A DNA stretch of 50,319 nucleotides, from the NCBI GenBank assembly GCA_021772015.1, contig JAETNS010000017.1:1-50319 (forward strand), in the 5' to 3' direction. Both the position numbers and the translations under genes were made by a program. Of this stretch, positions 1-8,873 are shown one piece after another; position 1 is the stretch's first letter, and each line of letters begins with the position of its first letter. This DNA comes from Prevotellaceae bacterium (GTDB lineage Bacteria > Bacteroidota > Bacteroidia > Bacteroidales > Muribaculaceae). Below the pieces are notes generated by a model. It saw only the letters and a program-made list of their open reading frames with translations. It was not told where the DNA came from and searched no databases.

Positions 1-174
1 ATCCTGACATCATAGCGGATACTTACACGTCCCTCCATCTTTTCTCGAAGTTGATAGATATTTTTGAGTTATCCTGGACAATAATAGCGATTCATCAATA
101 TTTATATACTTTACCACGCCGCTGCCGGATCCTGTAGTTTCAGGATGAGGGTGGGGCTTGTTGCTGTCATCTTG
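1..174. other. Window edge, no gene seen
   Basis: I see no convincing coding sequence here. There is only a small 6-bp stem (ATCCTG at 129-134, CAGGAT at 141-146) downstream of the reverse-strand dehydrogenase. It has no clear T-run, so a terminator call is weak. Confidence 0.4.
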
Positions 175-204
175 TTAATGAGCCACAAGGCCGCCGTCTA
201 TGTG

Positions 205-945
205 TTAATGGCCGCCCGTACAGAATGAAGCCTTGTCGGAAGCGAGGAAATAAACCAGTTCGGCCACTTCTTCCGGCGTACCGACCTTTCCTCTGGCATA
301 AAGAGCGTTCTCTTCCTCCCAATATTCGGCGACAGACTTGTTCTCGGCTTTTGAGAATTTTTCGAAAAGATTGTCTACCAATGGTGTGTGGATGGTACCG
401 GCACATACGGCATTCACTCTGATGCCATATTTACCAAGATCGATCGCGAGACTACGGGTGATCTGTCCAAGCGCACCTTTAGTCATGCCGTACGCAAAGC
501 TGTGTGGCTTACCCACAAACCATTGGTCGGAGGCATTTATCACGACCGATCCACCTCCTGCCTTTATCAGGAATGGAATTGTCTCGCGCAGAGTGTTGAC
601 AGTACCGTAGATATTGGTCTGTACCATCAGATCAAGCTCCTCGTCAGAAATATCAAGAATCGTGTTGCATCGGTGTATACCTGCGTTGGCAAACACACTA
701 TCTATCCCACCGAATTTTTCAACCACAGCATTTACCGCACGTTTCAAGTCATCACGCTTTCGGGTATCCCCCTCAATAAAAAGAAGCCTGTCGGGAAGAT
801 TCAATTTTTCAATATTCCTGACAGCCTGTGCTGCATTGAGATCCATGAATCCCACATTCCATCCCTCGTCAAGGAATTTCCTGACAGAAGCTTCGCCAAT
901 GCCGGTAGCTCCCCCCGTTATAAAAATCGTTTTCATTGTCATCAT
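205..945 (-). CDS. SDR-family oxidoreductase, C-terminus cut by an in-frame stop
   Basis: This is a classical short-chain dehydrogenase/reductase, a cytoplasmic NAD(P)-dependent enzyme of unknown substrate. The N-terminal Rossmann motif TGGATGIGEA is present, followed by the NAG motif (FANAGIH), the catalytic Ser region (VVINASDQW) and the YGMTKGA motif with catalytic Tyr and Lys. The frame stops at TAA (205-207) right after FCTGGH. The next codons in the same frame read HIDGGLVAH and then a second TAA at 175-177, which is the usual SDR ending. The gene therefore looks like a full-length SDR with a nonsense change eight to nine codons from its end, or a sequencing error. Three ATG codons lie at the start (943-945, 940-942, 934-936); the last gives MKTIFITGG, so the true start may be 936. 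A strong promoter lies just upstream. Confidence 0.9.
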   Translation of the reverse strand: MMTMKTIFITGGATGIGEASVRKFLDEGWNVGFMDLNAAQAVRNIEKLNLPDRLLFIEGDTRKRDDLKRAVNAVVEKFGGIDSVFANAGIHRCNTILDISDEELDLMVQTNIYGTVNTLRETIPFLIKAGGGSVVINASDQWFVGKPHSFAYGMTKGALGQITRSLAIDLGKYGIRVNAVCAGTIHTPLVDNLFEKFSKAENKSVAEYWEEENALYARGKVGTPEEVAELVYFLASDKASFCTGGH

Positions 946-961
946 TTTTCCATTTGTCTGG

Positions 962-992
962 CAAATATAGGATATTTACAGGATAAATACAA
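962..992 (-). promoter_or_regulatory. Bacteroidota-type promoter of the SDR gene
   Basis: On the reverse strand a TTG (990-992) is followed by 20 bases and then TATATTTG (962-969). This matches the TTG/TAnnTTTG pattern of the Bacteroidota primary sigma factor. The predicted transcript would start only about 12 bases before the first start codon. Confidence 0.7.
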
Positions 993-1069
993 TAATAAAG
1001 TTTTCATAGCACCGTTTTCTCAATATGCAGCAAGATCATATCCCGAATGTCACAAAGGAAACGCCACCA

Positions 1070-2023
1070 ATGAAAATGCCATTGGTGAGCCTGGTGATAC
1101 CGGTGTTGAACGCCGCAAGATATCTTCATGAGTGCCTGCTGTCAATCTCGCGACAAAGTTTTGAAGACTTTGAAGTGATTATTGTCGACGACGAGTCTTC
1201 AGATAACTCCGTAAACATAGCTACGGAATTTTGCAAAAGCGATCCACGGTTCAGAATTGTCAGGAATAAGCATGGAGGGGTCTCCAGAGCCAGAAATACA
1301 GGGATAGATTTGGCACAAGGCAAATATGTAGGATTTGCAGATGCTGACGATTGCCTCCATCCTGAAATGCTCGCCTGCCTGGTCAATACGTTGTCATCGA
1401 CCGATTCCGAGGTATGTGTATGCGCATTTGAAAAGGGAGAGATATTTGTCCCGAAGAGACCCGAAACGGGTTTCCCTGTGGTGATGGATTATCACTCGGC
1501 AATGAAAGAGGCACTGTACCAACGGATAATACTTAATTCTCCGGGGGGTATGTTAATGAGACGTGAACTTCCTGGGAAAAAACTTCGCTTCCGCGAGGGG
1601 ATCAGATATGAGGATCTGGATGCGTTCTACCGTTTTTATGAAAATGCCACACGGATAGCTTACATCCCGTGCAGGCTTTATTTTTACCGTCAGGCCCAGG
1701 ATAGCTTCATACACCGGTGGAGCGACCACCGGCTTGACGCTCTCGATGTCACAGACTCAATGGTTGACTATATGGCAGAACGTCACCCCGACCTGCTGCC
1801 GGCTGCTCTTGACCGCCGTTTCAGCGCCCACTTCAACATACTGCTCCTGATGCTCCGAAACAGGATAAAATACCCGGAATCCATCTCACGGTGCATGAAA
1901 GTGATCCGGGAAAACCGTCGACGGGAATTATGTGATCCAAATGTCAGACTGAAAAACAAACTTGGGGCCTTGGCTTCATACGGAGGGCAGTATCTGCTGA
2001 AAATACTGTCACGGTTTTCGTGA
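1070..2023 (+). CDS. Family 2 glycosyltransferase (GT2)
   Basis: This is a GT-A fold glycosyltransferase, probably transferring a sugar to a surface polysaccharide or lipid acceptor at the inner face of the membrane. The N-terminus has the GT2 signature (SLVIPVLNAARYL, then VDDESSD), and the DXD-type motif appears as FADADD about 90 residues in. Length is 317 residues. The frame is open from 1025, but I chose the ATG at 1070 because the conserved domain starts right after it and AAAGGAA lies just upstream. The C-terminal third is basic and rich in Arg, with no clear membrane helix. It precedes a radical SAM gene and a second GT2 on the same strand, so it may belong to a small glycan-building cluster. 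Donor and acceptor cannot be read from sequence. Confidence 0.88.
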   Translation: MKMPLVSLVIPVLNAARYLHECLLSISRQSFEDFEVIIVDDESSDNSVNIATEFCKSDPRFRIVRNKHGGVSRARNTGIDLAQGKYVGFADADDCLHPEMLACLVNTLSSTDSEVCVCAFEKGEIFVPKRPETGFPVVMDYHSAMKEALYQRIILNSPGGMLMRRELPGKKLRFREGIRYEDLDAFYRFYENATRIAYIPCRLYFYRQAQDSFIHRWSDHRLDALDVTDSMVDYMAERHPDLLPAALDRRFSAHFNILLLMLRNRIKYPESISRCMKVIRENRRRELCDPNVRLKNKLGALASYGGQYLLKILSRFS

Positions 2024-2111
2024 ACATAAAGCAATATAACTGACAAACCAACCGTTTATCCATAAATGCATCGTTAACCGGAGTCGCCGGTCATCATAAC
2101 AGATTTTCATC

Positions 2112-3554
2112 ATGAAACTGACATTTCTTGTCCCTCCTTGCTTTGACAACAGACAGGCACCCGAGCGTTCGGCTGGTTGCACCCGGATAGTGTATCCGAT
2201 GATCAACATATATGAACTTACTCTCGCGGCATATCTGAGAAGCGGTCTTAACTGCGAGGTCGGTTTCCATGACTTCGTATATGACAAAACCGGAGAGAAA
2301 GAATTCAGGGATCTTCTCAAAAATGACCGTTCTGATTTCTTTTTCATCTGGACGGTCAACCTGTCCATTGAAAGTGACATCCACGCTATAGGAATCCTCC
2401 GGGAATATCATCCCTCCACTCCGGTGATACTCGTCGGGCCCGGAGCCACATATTACACCACAAAATGTCTCCTCGACAAAAATATCTATATTGTAAGAGG
2501 GGAACCGGAAGAAAGCGCGCTTGAGCTCGTAAAAGCCCTCGCCGACAATAAAACCGCCTCCGGCATAAGAGGTATCTCATATCTTGACGGGAAATCAGTG
2601 GTCAACAATCCACCACGCCCATTGATCAAAGATCTTGATTCAATGCCATTCCCGGCAAGGGATTTGATCGAAGGGCATACTTACCACAATCCCAAACTCA
2701 AGACCGGCCCTTACACGACGATGTTCACATCGCGCAACTGCCCCTACAAATGCATCTATTGCGTCCCGTCATCTCTTACATTCGCCAGAGAGATTGACTA
2801 CGAGTCGACACATCCCGGCCACAAACCACCGATCGGCTTCAGGTCGGTCGAGAGTGTCGGGAAAGAGATCGAAATGCTTGCCTCCCAAGGCTACAAGGCG
2901 ATCGGATTCATGGATGACAACTTCATCTGGAACGAGACGCGCACCCGACAGATCTGTGACATCATGAAACGTCACGGTCTGGTATGGGGTTGCCAGGCAA
3001 GAGTGGACGCTATTTCCGAACCTATAGCAAAAATGTTGGGCGAGAGCGGTTGCCGTTATGTCGACCTCGGAATAGAATCTTTTGATCCCGGCATCCTGGA
3101 GTATATACAGAAAGGGATCACACCGGAAGACATTTACCGCTCCGTTAGGCTGCTGAAAAAATATGGAGTGCCTGTAAAGCTCAACGTACTGATAGGCAGT
3201 TCGCCGCTGGAGACAAAAGAGACAGTGAAGAACACCCTGCGTGAGGCAAAAAAGCTGGATGTCGACCAGGTCATGTTCAATATCGTGTCACCTTTCCCCG
3301 GCACCAAATATTATCAGATATGCAAGGCTAACGGATGGATCAAAGGAGACGAATACCGTCCGACAGATGTTCAGCGTGATTCCATCCTTAACCTTCCCCA
3401 TATCACTGCCGAGGAAATGGAAAAACTTCTGTTCCGCAACAATCTAAGCTATTTCCTTTCCCCAAAATTCATTTTCAAGCAGATCACAAGATTCACCTCA
3501 TGGAGCGAGTTCACAGCATCACTTAAAGCTCTGAAAATAAAACTTTTCCGATGA
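2112..3554 (+). CDS. B12-binding-type radical SAM protein
   Basis: A 480-residue protein of the BchE/class B radical SAM type. The first about 150 residues resemble a cobalamin-binding Rossmann domain (VILVGPGATYY, IVRGEPEES), though I do not see the classic DxHxxG motif, so cobalamin may be bound base-off. The radical SAM core follows with the cluster motif CPYKCIYC near residue 210, then MDDNFIW and DLGIESFDPG, typical of this family. Such proteins methylate or rearrange unactivated carbons. The stop codon overlaps the start of the next glycosyltransferase (ATGA at 3551-3554), which implies translational coupling. The substrate may be a glycan or lipid made by the two flanking glycosyltransferases, but that is inference. 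Confidence 0.85.
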   Translation: MKLTFLVPPCFDNRQAPERSAGCTRIVYPMINIYELTLAAYLRSGLNCEVGFHDFVYDKTGEKEFRDLLKNDRSDFFFIWTVNLSIESDIHAIGILREYHPSTPVILVGPGATYYTTKCLLDKNIYIVRGEPEESALELVKALADNKTASGIRGISYLDGKSVVNNPPRPLIKDLDSMPFPARDLIEGHTYHNPKLKTGPYTTMFTSRNCPYKCIYCVPSSLTFAREIDYESTHPGHKPPIGFRSVESVGKEIEMLASQGYKAIGFMDDNFIWNETRTRQICDIMKRHGLVWGCQARVDAISEPIAKMLGESGCRYVDLGIESFDPGILEYIQKGITPEDIYRSVRLLKKYGVPVKLNVLIGSSPLETKETVKNTLREAKKLDVDQVMFNIVSPFPGTKYYQICKANGWIKGDEYRPTDVQRDSILNLPHITAEEMEKLLFRNNLSYFLSPKFIFKQITRFTSWSEFTASLKALKIKLFR

Positions 3555-4330
3555 GGAGATATTCTTACAGTCTGTCAATTGTCATTATAACATACAATGG
3601 AGCGGACCTGACTGACCGGCTCATGGGATCGTTGTGGCCGTTGATTGACAAATCCGACGACACTGAAATAGTGATCGTTGACAATCATTCGACGGACTCG
3701 ACAAGAACAATTCTGGACAGATGGAAATCAAAACTGACTGACAGACTGACCGTCATCTATGCTGAAAAAAATCTCGGAGTCGCAGGAGGCCGGACAATCG
3801 GGACGGAATCTGCCCGAGGCGAAATGATAATGTATCTCGACAATGACACCATAGTTTCTGCCGAGGCTGTCAACCGACTGAGGTCATATCTCGAGACACA
3901 TCCGTCATGCGGGCTCGTGGCTCCGGCTTTACGTTCATTGTCAGGCGAATTACAAGAGAGTGCCAAACCTTTTCCCGGAATAGGAGTGAAAGTCAGAAAT
4001 ATGGTCGCCGGACACAAAAGCGGATCCAATGTAAGTTATGGCGACACTGATACGATCCATCCATATTATGTGATAGGCGCATGCCAACTGTTCAGACGTG
4101 CCACTTATGATTCAGTCGGAGGACTTGACACCAGAATTTTCTACGGACCTGAGGATGCTGACTTCTGCGAAAGAATACGTCAGACAGGGCTGACAATCGA
4201 TTATCTGCAAAATGTCACCATAGTCCATGAATGGCAACGAGCAACCCGACGTTCTCTTTTCTCCCGGCTTTCCCGTGAACACATCAAAGGACTTATCCAT
4301 TTCTATATCAAGCATAAACGTTTCTTCTGA
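3551..4330 (+). CDS. Family 2 glycosyltransferase (rhamnosyltransferase-like)
   Basis: A 259-residue GT2 enzyme. It starts with SIVIITYNGADL, has VDNHSTDST as the nucleotide-binding motif, and MYLDNDT as the DXD-type metal site. GPEDADFCER supplies the acidic residues expected at the catalytic base. The architecture matches the WbbL/rhamnosyltransferase subgroup, though the sugar is unknown. Its ATG overlaps the stop of the radical SAM gene by four bases, so the two are translated together. The gene is followed directly by a strong terminator, which closes the three-gene cluster. Confidence 0.88.
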   Translation: MRRYSYSLSIVIITYNGADLTDRLMGSLWPLIDKSDDTEIVIVDNHSTDSTRTILDRWKSKLTDRLTVIYAEKNLGVAGGRTIGTESARGEMIMYLDNDTIVSAEAVNRLRSYLETHPSCGLVAPALRSLSGELQESAKPFPGIGVKVRNMVAGHKSGSNVSYGDTDTIHPYYVIGACQLFRRATYDSVGGLDTRIFYGPEDADFCERIRQTGLTIDYLQNVTIVHEWQRATRRSLFSRLSREHIKGLIHFYIKHKRFF

Positions 4331-4376
4331 ATTCCTGATATGTATGTCCCGGAATTCAAGATTCCTGTTACAATAT

Positions 4377-4406
4377 AAAAAGGCGCTCATCACGAGCGCC
4401 TTTTTA
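4377..4406 (+). terminator. Rho-independent terminator
   Basis: AGGCGCTC (4381-4388), a five-base loop and GAGCGCCT (4394-4401) form a GC-rich stem flanked by an A-run and a T-run. It ends the glycosyltransferase cluster and, reading the other way, could also stop lpxH transcription. Confidence 0.85.
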
Positions 4407-4700
4407 TTGGTTTCCAATAGGTACAATTTCTAAGGTAAAAAAGATTGTTTTAGGTTTGTGACACAAAGGTCGGGCTTTTTTGATCGCTGACAAAATAAAT
4501 AGATATGTTATGCGACATACTTTTTCAACCTTTTGACCATATTTTTCACCATTATTCAATGCAATACACTAATAATCAATAAATAAAGCATAATCCGGCC
4601 ATCAGATCAGCTTGCCGACGGACTGTGTTAATAATAGTTAAACCAACTGCATTTCGGGGTTAAATATGGGGAAACGCGCTAAAGATATCGGCAATATTGA
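4407..4700. other. AT-rich intergenic stretch
   Basis: No open frame or RNA gene is convincing here. A TAGGTTTG at 4451-4458 fits a -7 box on the plus strand but has no -33 partner and no gene downstream, so I do not call a promoter. Confidence 0.4.
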
Positions 4701-5453
4701 CTATTCGTCGAATATTTTCAACATAAAATCTCTACCATCAAAAACACCGTAAGAGAAATGATATATCCAATCTCCGAGGATTATCATGCGGCAACCGGTC
4801 GGACCAATCGGGAGGTCAAGAAGTATATGACGATGTCCGTAGACAAAATAATCGATAGTCGGATCGACATCCCGCAGATACTCTTTGCTGAATTTAACCA
4901 ACGGTTCGTTTTCCTCCCCTTCGCAAACAGGTACATTCTCGGGAGAATACCCACGGGAGGAATCAGACCAGCGGTGGGCGAAAGCAATCGTCCAACGGGG
5001 ATGTATGGCCGCATAAAATTTTTGGCACAGTTTGTTGCGGAACATTCCACGCAAAAACCTGAAGGTGGGCTTCAATTTCCCGACACCGTCGCCGTGGGTC
5101 AGAAAAAACTTTTTCCCTCTGATATCCCTGACCACATAGCCGTCAACAATCTCCAGACCTATTTCATCCCGAAGGTAATCAAAGAGCCATATGTCATGGT
5201 TCCCGATGAACCAATGAATCTTGACCCCACTGTCTGCAAGACGTGACAATGCTCCGAAAAAACGGATGAAACCTCTTGGAACGACGTTACGGTATTCATA
5301 CCAGTAATCAAGGATGTCTCCAAGCATGTACAACTCATCGGCATCCATGGCGATGGATTCAAGAAACCTTACGACACGTTTTTCCCATTTTTTTGGATCA
5401 GGGAAATATGTCGCCCCAAGATGAAGGTCTGAAATAAAATAGACGCGTCCCAT
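4701..5453 (-). CDS. lpxH: UDP-2,3-diacylglucosamine diphosphatase-like metallophosphoesterase (LpxH)
   Basis: This is a calcineurin-type phosphoesterase, most likely the lipid A enzyme that cleaves UDP-2,3-diacylglucosamine to lipid X and UMP at the inner membrane. The metal-binding motifs appear in order: ISDLHLG, LGDILDYW, GNHDIW, THGDG and YGHRHI. Length is 250 residues from the ATG at 5453. The frame is open further upstream to 5507, but the domain begins at MGRVYFISD. This ATG overlaps the stop of the DUF59 gene by one base (TGATG), a common coupling arrangement. Regulation is therefore probably from the promoter in front of the DUF59 gene. Confidence 0.87.
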   Translation of the reverse strand: MGRVYFISDLHLGATYFPDPKKWEKRVVRFLESIAMDADELYMLGDILDYWYEYRNVVPRGFIRFFGALSRLADSGVKIHWFIGNHDIWLFDYLRDEIGLEIVDGYVVRDIRGKKFFLTHGDGVGKLKPTFRFLRGMFRNKLCQKFYAAIHPRWTIAFAHRWSDSSRGYSPENVPVCEGEENEPLVKFSKEYLRDVDPTIDYFVYGHRHILLDLPIGPTGCRMIILGDWIYHFSYGVFDGRDFMLKIFDE

Positions 5454-5773
5454 CAGAGCATCCCCAATTCCAGCTTGGCCTCCTCGCTCATCATGTCTTT
5501 CGTCCATTCCGGCTCGAAGACGACGTTGATTGTCACAGATTTCAATCCCTCTATCGATTCAAGTTTCAGCCTTGCGTCCTCCACTATGAAATCTGCCATC
5601 GGGCATGACGGAGCTGTCATCGTCATGTCTATCACAAGGTTTGCGTCATCATCAATATCTATTTTGTAGACAAGTCCGAGGTTATAGATATCGACCGGTA
5701 TTTCCGGATCAAACACCGTTTTCAACATATCAACGACTTTTTCCTCAAGTCTTAGTCTGGTTTCTGCGTCCAT
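5453..5773 (-). CDS. DUF59 / SufT-like iron-sulfur assembly protein
   Basis: A 106-residue MIP18-family (DUF59) protein, a class that helps mature iron-sulfur proteins in the cytoplasm. It shows the conserved DPEIPVDIYNLGLVY segment and the TAPSCPMAD motif, whose Cys is the invariant residue of the family. The open frame extends to 5824, but the promoter found here overlaps that region, so the start at 5773 (MDAETRL) is far more likely. It is the first gene of a two-gene unit with lpxH. No other suf genes lie in the window. PaaD-like activity is an alternative reading, but there is no phenylacetate context. Confidence 0.85.
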   Translation of the reverse strand: MDAETRLRLEEKVVDMLKTVFDPEIPVDIYNLGLVYKIDIDDDANLVIDMTMTAPSCPMADFIVEDARLKLESIEGLKSVTINVVFEPEWTKDMMSEEAKLELGML

Positions 5774-5793
5774 AATCTCTGTTTGATTCACCA

Positions 5794-5824
5794 CAAAATT
5801 ACTGAAAGTTTCAATCTTCACCAA
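5794..5824 (-). promoter_or_regulatory. Promoter of the DUF59-lpxH unit
   Basis: On the reverse strand a TTG (5822-5824) is separated by 20 bases from TAATTTTG (5794-5801). It fits the Bacteroidota consensus and fixes the gene start downstream of it. A TAATTTTG on the plus strand at 5833-5840 may be the -7 box of the divergent ABC-F gene, but that one lacks a clear -33 TTG. Confidence 0.7.
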
Positions 5825-5904
5825 ACTTTGCTTAATTTTGCACTATATTTCAATTCCCGGCATAGATATTATTGACCTGCCGTACAAAAAATACAACTTC
5901 CACG

Positions 5905-7692
5905 ATGATTAGCTACCTCCAGCTTGAAAACCTGACCAAAAGTCATGGCGACAGGATGATTTTCTCGGATGTCACATTCGGGATCAACCAAGGAGACAAA
6001 ATAGCCCTCATTGCCAAAAACGGCACGGGCAAGACAACCCTCCTGCGTTGCATCGCGGGGAAAGAGTCTGTCGATTCCGGAAAAATCACTCCCAGAAAAG
6101 ATCTGAAGATCGGATTCCTCGAGCAGACCCCTGAACTACCTCTTGACAATACCGTGGAAGAGTTCATAAAAGGTGACGAGAAACTCAAACGGTTACTCAC
6201 ACAGATGGAAGTGTATGAGTCAGACAACCTTATAAAAAATCTGTCGGGAGGACAGCGCAAACGGCTCGCCCTCGCGAAAGTCATAGCCTCCGAACCCGAC
6301 CTGCTTATTCTTGACGAGCCGACCAACCACCTTGACATCCCTACAATAGAATGGCTTGAGAATTACCTGTCTCGATCTAAAGCGACATTGTTGATGGTTA
6401 CGCATGACCGATATTTCCTTGACCGCGTCTGCGACAAGATAATCGAGATCGACCGGGCAAACGTATATATCTACAATGGCAACTATGAGAATTTCCTGCG
6501 ACGGCGATCAGAGCGCATTGACGGCATGGCATCCGAACTGGCCAAGGTCAGGAACACTCTCCGCAAAGAGCAGGAATGGATGAACCGACAGCCTCAGGCG
6601 AGAGCCGGGAAGGCACAATACCGTATAGACGCGTTCCACGACCTGAAAAAACGGTCGCAGGTGGATCTCCGGGAGCGTAATGTGGATCTCCGCGTGAACT
6701 CCTCATACATCGGTTCCAAGATTTTCGAGGCGCAAGGTGTGTCAAAAAGATTCGGTGACAAAAAAATTCTTGAAGACTTCAATTATGTGTTCTCCCGATA
6801 TGAAAAAGTAGGCATCATAGGCCGTAACGGGGCCGGCAAATCAACCTTCATAAAGATGCTTCAAGGATTGGTGGCACCCGACGGCGGCCGTTTCGAAATC
6901 GGCGAGACCGTGAGATTCGGATATTACAGCCAGGAGGGGATAGATTTCGACGGAAACAAACGTGTGATAGACGCGATAACAGAGCTGGCGGAAGATATTG
7001 TTGTAAACGATGGAACCCATTATTCCCCGATGCAGTTCCTGCAACATTTCCTTTTCACCCCGGCTGACCAGCAGAAATATATCGCCAAGCTAAGCGGAGG
7101 TGAACGCAGCCGCCTTCATCTGGCCGCGGTCCTGATGCGCTCCCCGAACTTCCTCATACTTGACGAGCCGACAAATGATCTCGACATCGTCACACTGGGG
7201 ATTCTCGAGGAGTATCTCGCCGAATTCAAAGGTTGCGTGATAGTGATATCCCACGACCGTTTTTTCCTTGACTCAATCGCCGACCATCTGTTTGTATTCG
7301 AGGGTGAGGGCCAAGTGAAAGACTTCCCGGGCAACTACAGCGAATACCGTGTATGGCGTGAGGAACGCGACCGAAAGGAGAAAGCCCTCTCGGATAAAGC
7401 CAAAGCCACCGGGACATCCGACAGCCACTCACAAGGCGGTAACCAGCCAGCAAGATTCAGCCGTGGCGGACTTGAAAAGCCCGTCAAGATGACGTTCAAG
7501 GAACGTAAAGAGTTCGAAACCCTCTCTTCAGAAATTGAAACCTTGAATCAGGAAAAAGAAACTTTGGAACAGCTGTTCAAGTCGGGGGAAACCATCGACG
7601 ACATCAACGAGAAATCACGCCGTTACAACGAACTGATCTCGATCATTGACGAGAAAGAATTACGATGGCTCGAACTGTCGGAAAAAGCATGA
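5905..7692 (+). CDS. ABC-F ATPase, Uup type
   Basis: A soluble ABC-F protein with two ATPase cassettes and no membrane helices; such proteins act on ribosomes or DNA. Cassette 1 has a Walker A (KNGTGKTT), signature (LSGGQRKRLALAK) and Walker B (LLILDEPTNHLD). Cassette 2 has GRNGAGKST, LSGGERSRLHLAA and LILDEPTNDLD. The linker between them is rich in Arg and Lys. A charged coiled-coil tail of about 75 residues ends the protein, as in Uup, which binds DNA or stalled ribosomes. The start at 5905 (MISYLQLENL) is chosen over the longer frame from 5872 because the domain begins there. Antibiotic-resistance ABC-F proteins usually have a different tail, so a housekeeping role is more likely. It converges with the EamA gene, four bases apart. 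Confidence 0.9.
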   Translation: MISYLQLENLTKSHGDRMIFSDVTFGINQGDKIALIAKNGTGKTTLLRCIAGKESVDSGKITPRKDLKIGFLEQTPELPLDNTVEEFIKGDEKLKRLLTQMEVYESDNLIKNLSGGQRKRLALAKVIASEPDLLILDEPTNHLDIPTIEWLENYLSRSKATLLMVTHDRYFLDRVCDKIIEIDRANVYIYNGNYENFLRRRSERIDGMASELAKVRNTLRKEQEWMNRQPQARAGKAQYRIDAFHDLKKRSQVDLRERNVDLRVNSSYIGSKIFEAQGVSKRFGDKKILEDFNYVFSRYEKVGIIGRNGAGKSTFIKMLQGLVAPDGGRFEIGETVRFGYYSQEGIDFDGNKRVIDAITELAEDIVVNDGTHYSPMQFLQHFLFTPADQQKYIAKLSGGERSRLHLAAVLMRSPNFLILDEPTNDLDIVTLGILEEYLAEFKGCVIVISHDRFFLDSIADHLFVFEGEGQVKDFPGNYSEYRVWREERDRKEKALSDKAKATGTSDSHSQGGNQPARFSRGGLEKPVKMTFKERKEFETLSSEIETLNQEKETLEQLFKSGETIDDINEKSRRYNELISIIDEKELRWLELSEKA

Positions 7693-7696
7693 AACC

Positions 7697-8665
7697 TCAC
7701 TTTCTAAGCGCCTCCTGGCGAGACATATAGTCCCCCAGCCAAAGCCCTCCGATAATAAGAAGGCACCCCAGACAGCCTATAATGGTTATCGGATCATCTT
7801 TGCCAAACAGGATCGCAGCGATTATCATGGTGATTATCGGCTGCACATAGAGATAGTTGTTGGTCTTGATCGCGCCAAGATTGCCCATGACCCATGCCCA
7901 TAGGATATAAGCCATCATGGAGCATAACACACCGAGGAAAAGCAAGTTACTGAACACTTCCGGTCTAAGTAACACTTCGGGACTTGAAATCGGCTCCTTG
8001 GATATTACCCAGAACGGCAAAGCAGTAACCAAGCCGTAGAAAAATGTCTTGCGGGTTATGAACTGCGCCGTGTATGTGGCATTTAATTTCCTCAACACGA
8101 GGCTATAGATCGCCCATGAGAACGCCGCCCCCAGGGCAAGAAGATCTCCTATGGTCGTTGAAAGGGCATCAGGACCGTCAGGATCAGACTGACCTATTGT
8201 GAACCCGTCTTTGAATATTATGAAGCCCACTCCGAGAAAAGCGATCGAAGATCCGATATAAGTCCATTTCCCGGGGCGTTCGGTCTTGTACAAGGCTCCT
8301 ATCAGCAACGTCGTCAGCAAAGGCGACAAGGTTGTGATCATCGAGACATCCGACACACGCGTATAAGTGACAGCGTTGTTCTCCGCAATAAAATAGATTG
8401 ACGACCCGCAAAGGCCACATATCAGGAAAAGGAATTCATCGCGCCAGGAGTTGGCCCACAACTTAGAATGACTCGCGATAAGCACAAGCAGATAAGCCAG
8501 CAGGAAACGGTAGATGTATATTTCCACCGGGCCGAGGCCATTATTGACAAGCACTTTTGTCGACACAAAAGAACCGCCCCACATTCCGACAGCCAGAAGG
8601 GCGCCTAAATGACAAAAGAGCAGACTTTTACGAGAGGTGACTTTCCATGGTGAGGCGGGTGACAT
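7697..8665 (-). CDS. EamA/DMT-family transporter
   Basis: A 322-residue inner-membrane protein with about ten hydrophobic segments arranged as two EamA repeats. The start of the first repeat (GALLAVGMWGGSFVSTK) and the second repeat (LGAAFSWAIYSLVLRKL) both carry the usual small-residue helix signature. Family members export or import metabolites such as amino acids and purine derivatives; the substrate here is unknown. The C-terminus ends in a short basic cytoplasmic tail. It has its own promoter and overlaps nothing, ending four bases from the convergent ABC-F gene. Confidence 0.88.
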   Translation of the reverse strand: MSPASPWKVTSRKSLLFCHLGALLAVGMWGGSFVSTKVLVNNGLGPVEIYIYRFLLAYLLVLIASHSKLWANSWRDEFLFLICGLCGSSIYFIAENNAVTYTRVSDVSMITTLSPLLTTLLIGALYKTERPGKWTYIGSSIAFLGVGFIIFKDGFTIGQSDPDGPDALSTTIGDLLALGAAFSWAIYSLVLRKLNATYTAQFITRKTFFYGLVTALPFWVISKEPISSPEVLLRPEVFSNLLFLGVLCSMMAYILWAWVMGNLGAIKTNNYLYVQPIITMIIAAILFGKDDPITIIGCLGCLLIIGGLWLGDYMSRQEALRK

Positions 8666-8703
8666 ATTGATATTGCTTAAATTTGCCTGACTTGTTCACA
8701 CTG

Positions 8704-8733
8704 CGAAATTAAAAAAAAGTTTCCGTTCCACAA
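8704..8733 (-). promoter_or_regulatory. Likely promoter of the EamA transporter
   Basis: On the reverse strand TTG (8731-8733), 19 bases, then TAATTTCG (8704-8711), one base off the TAnnTTTG consensus. Confidence 0.5.
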
Positions 8734-8753
8734 TGAAATATTCAACCTAAAAT

Positions 8754-8784
8754 TTGCTGACAAGCCAATGTTTCACTAATTTTG
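8754..8784 (+). promoter_or_regulatory. Promoter of the DUF3127 gene
   Basis: TTG at 8754-8756, a 20-base spacer and TAATTTTG at 8777-8784, a full match to the Bacteroidota consensus. The leader to the start codon is about 80 bases. Confidence 0.7.
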
Positions 8785-8873
8785 TAGGGAAAAATGTCGG
8801 AAGAGTAAGCAGTCCTCCCTCCGGCCTCAGCTTCATAAAATCATTAGAAACAATAATATAAAAAACATCCATC

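Noticed and set aside
5905-7692. Antibiotic-resistance ABC-F protein
   Set aside because: The Uup-type charged C-terminal coiled coil points to a housekeeping member.
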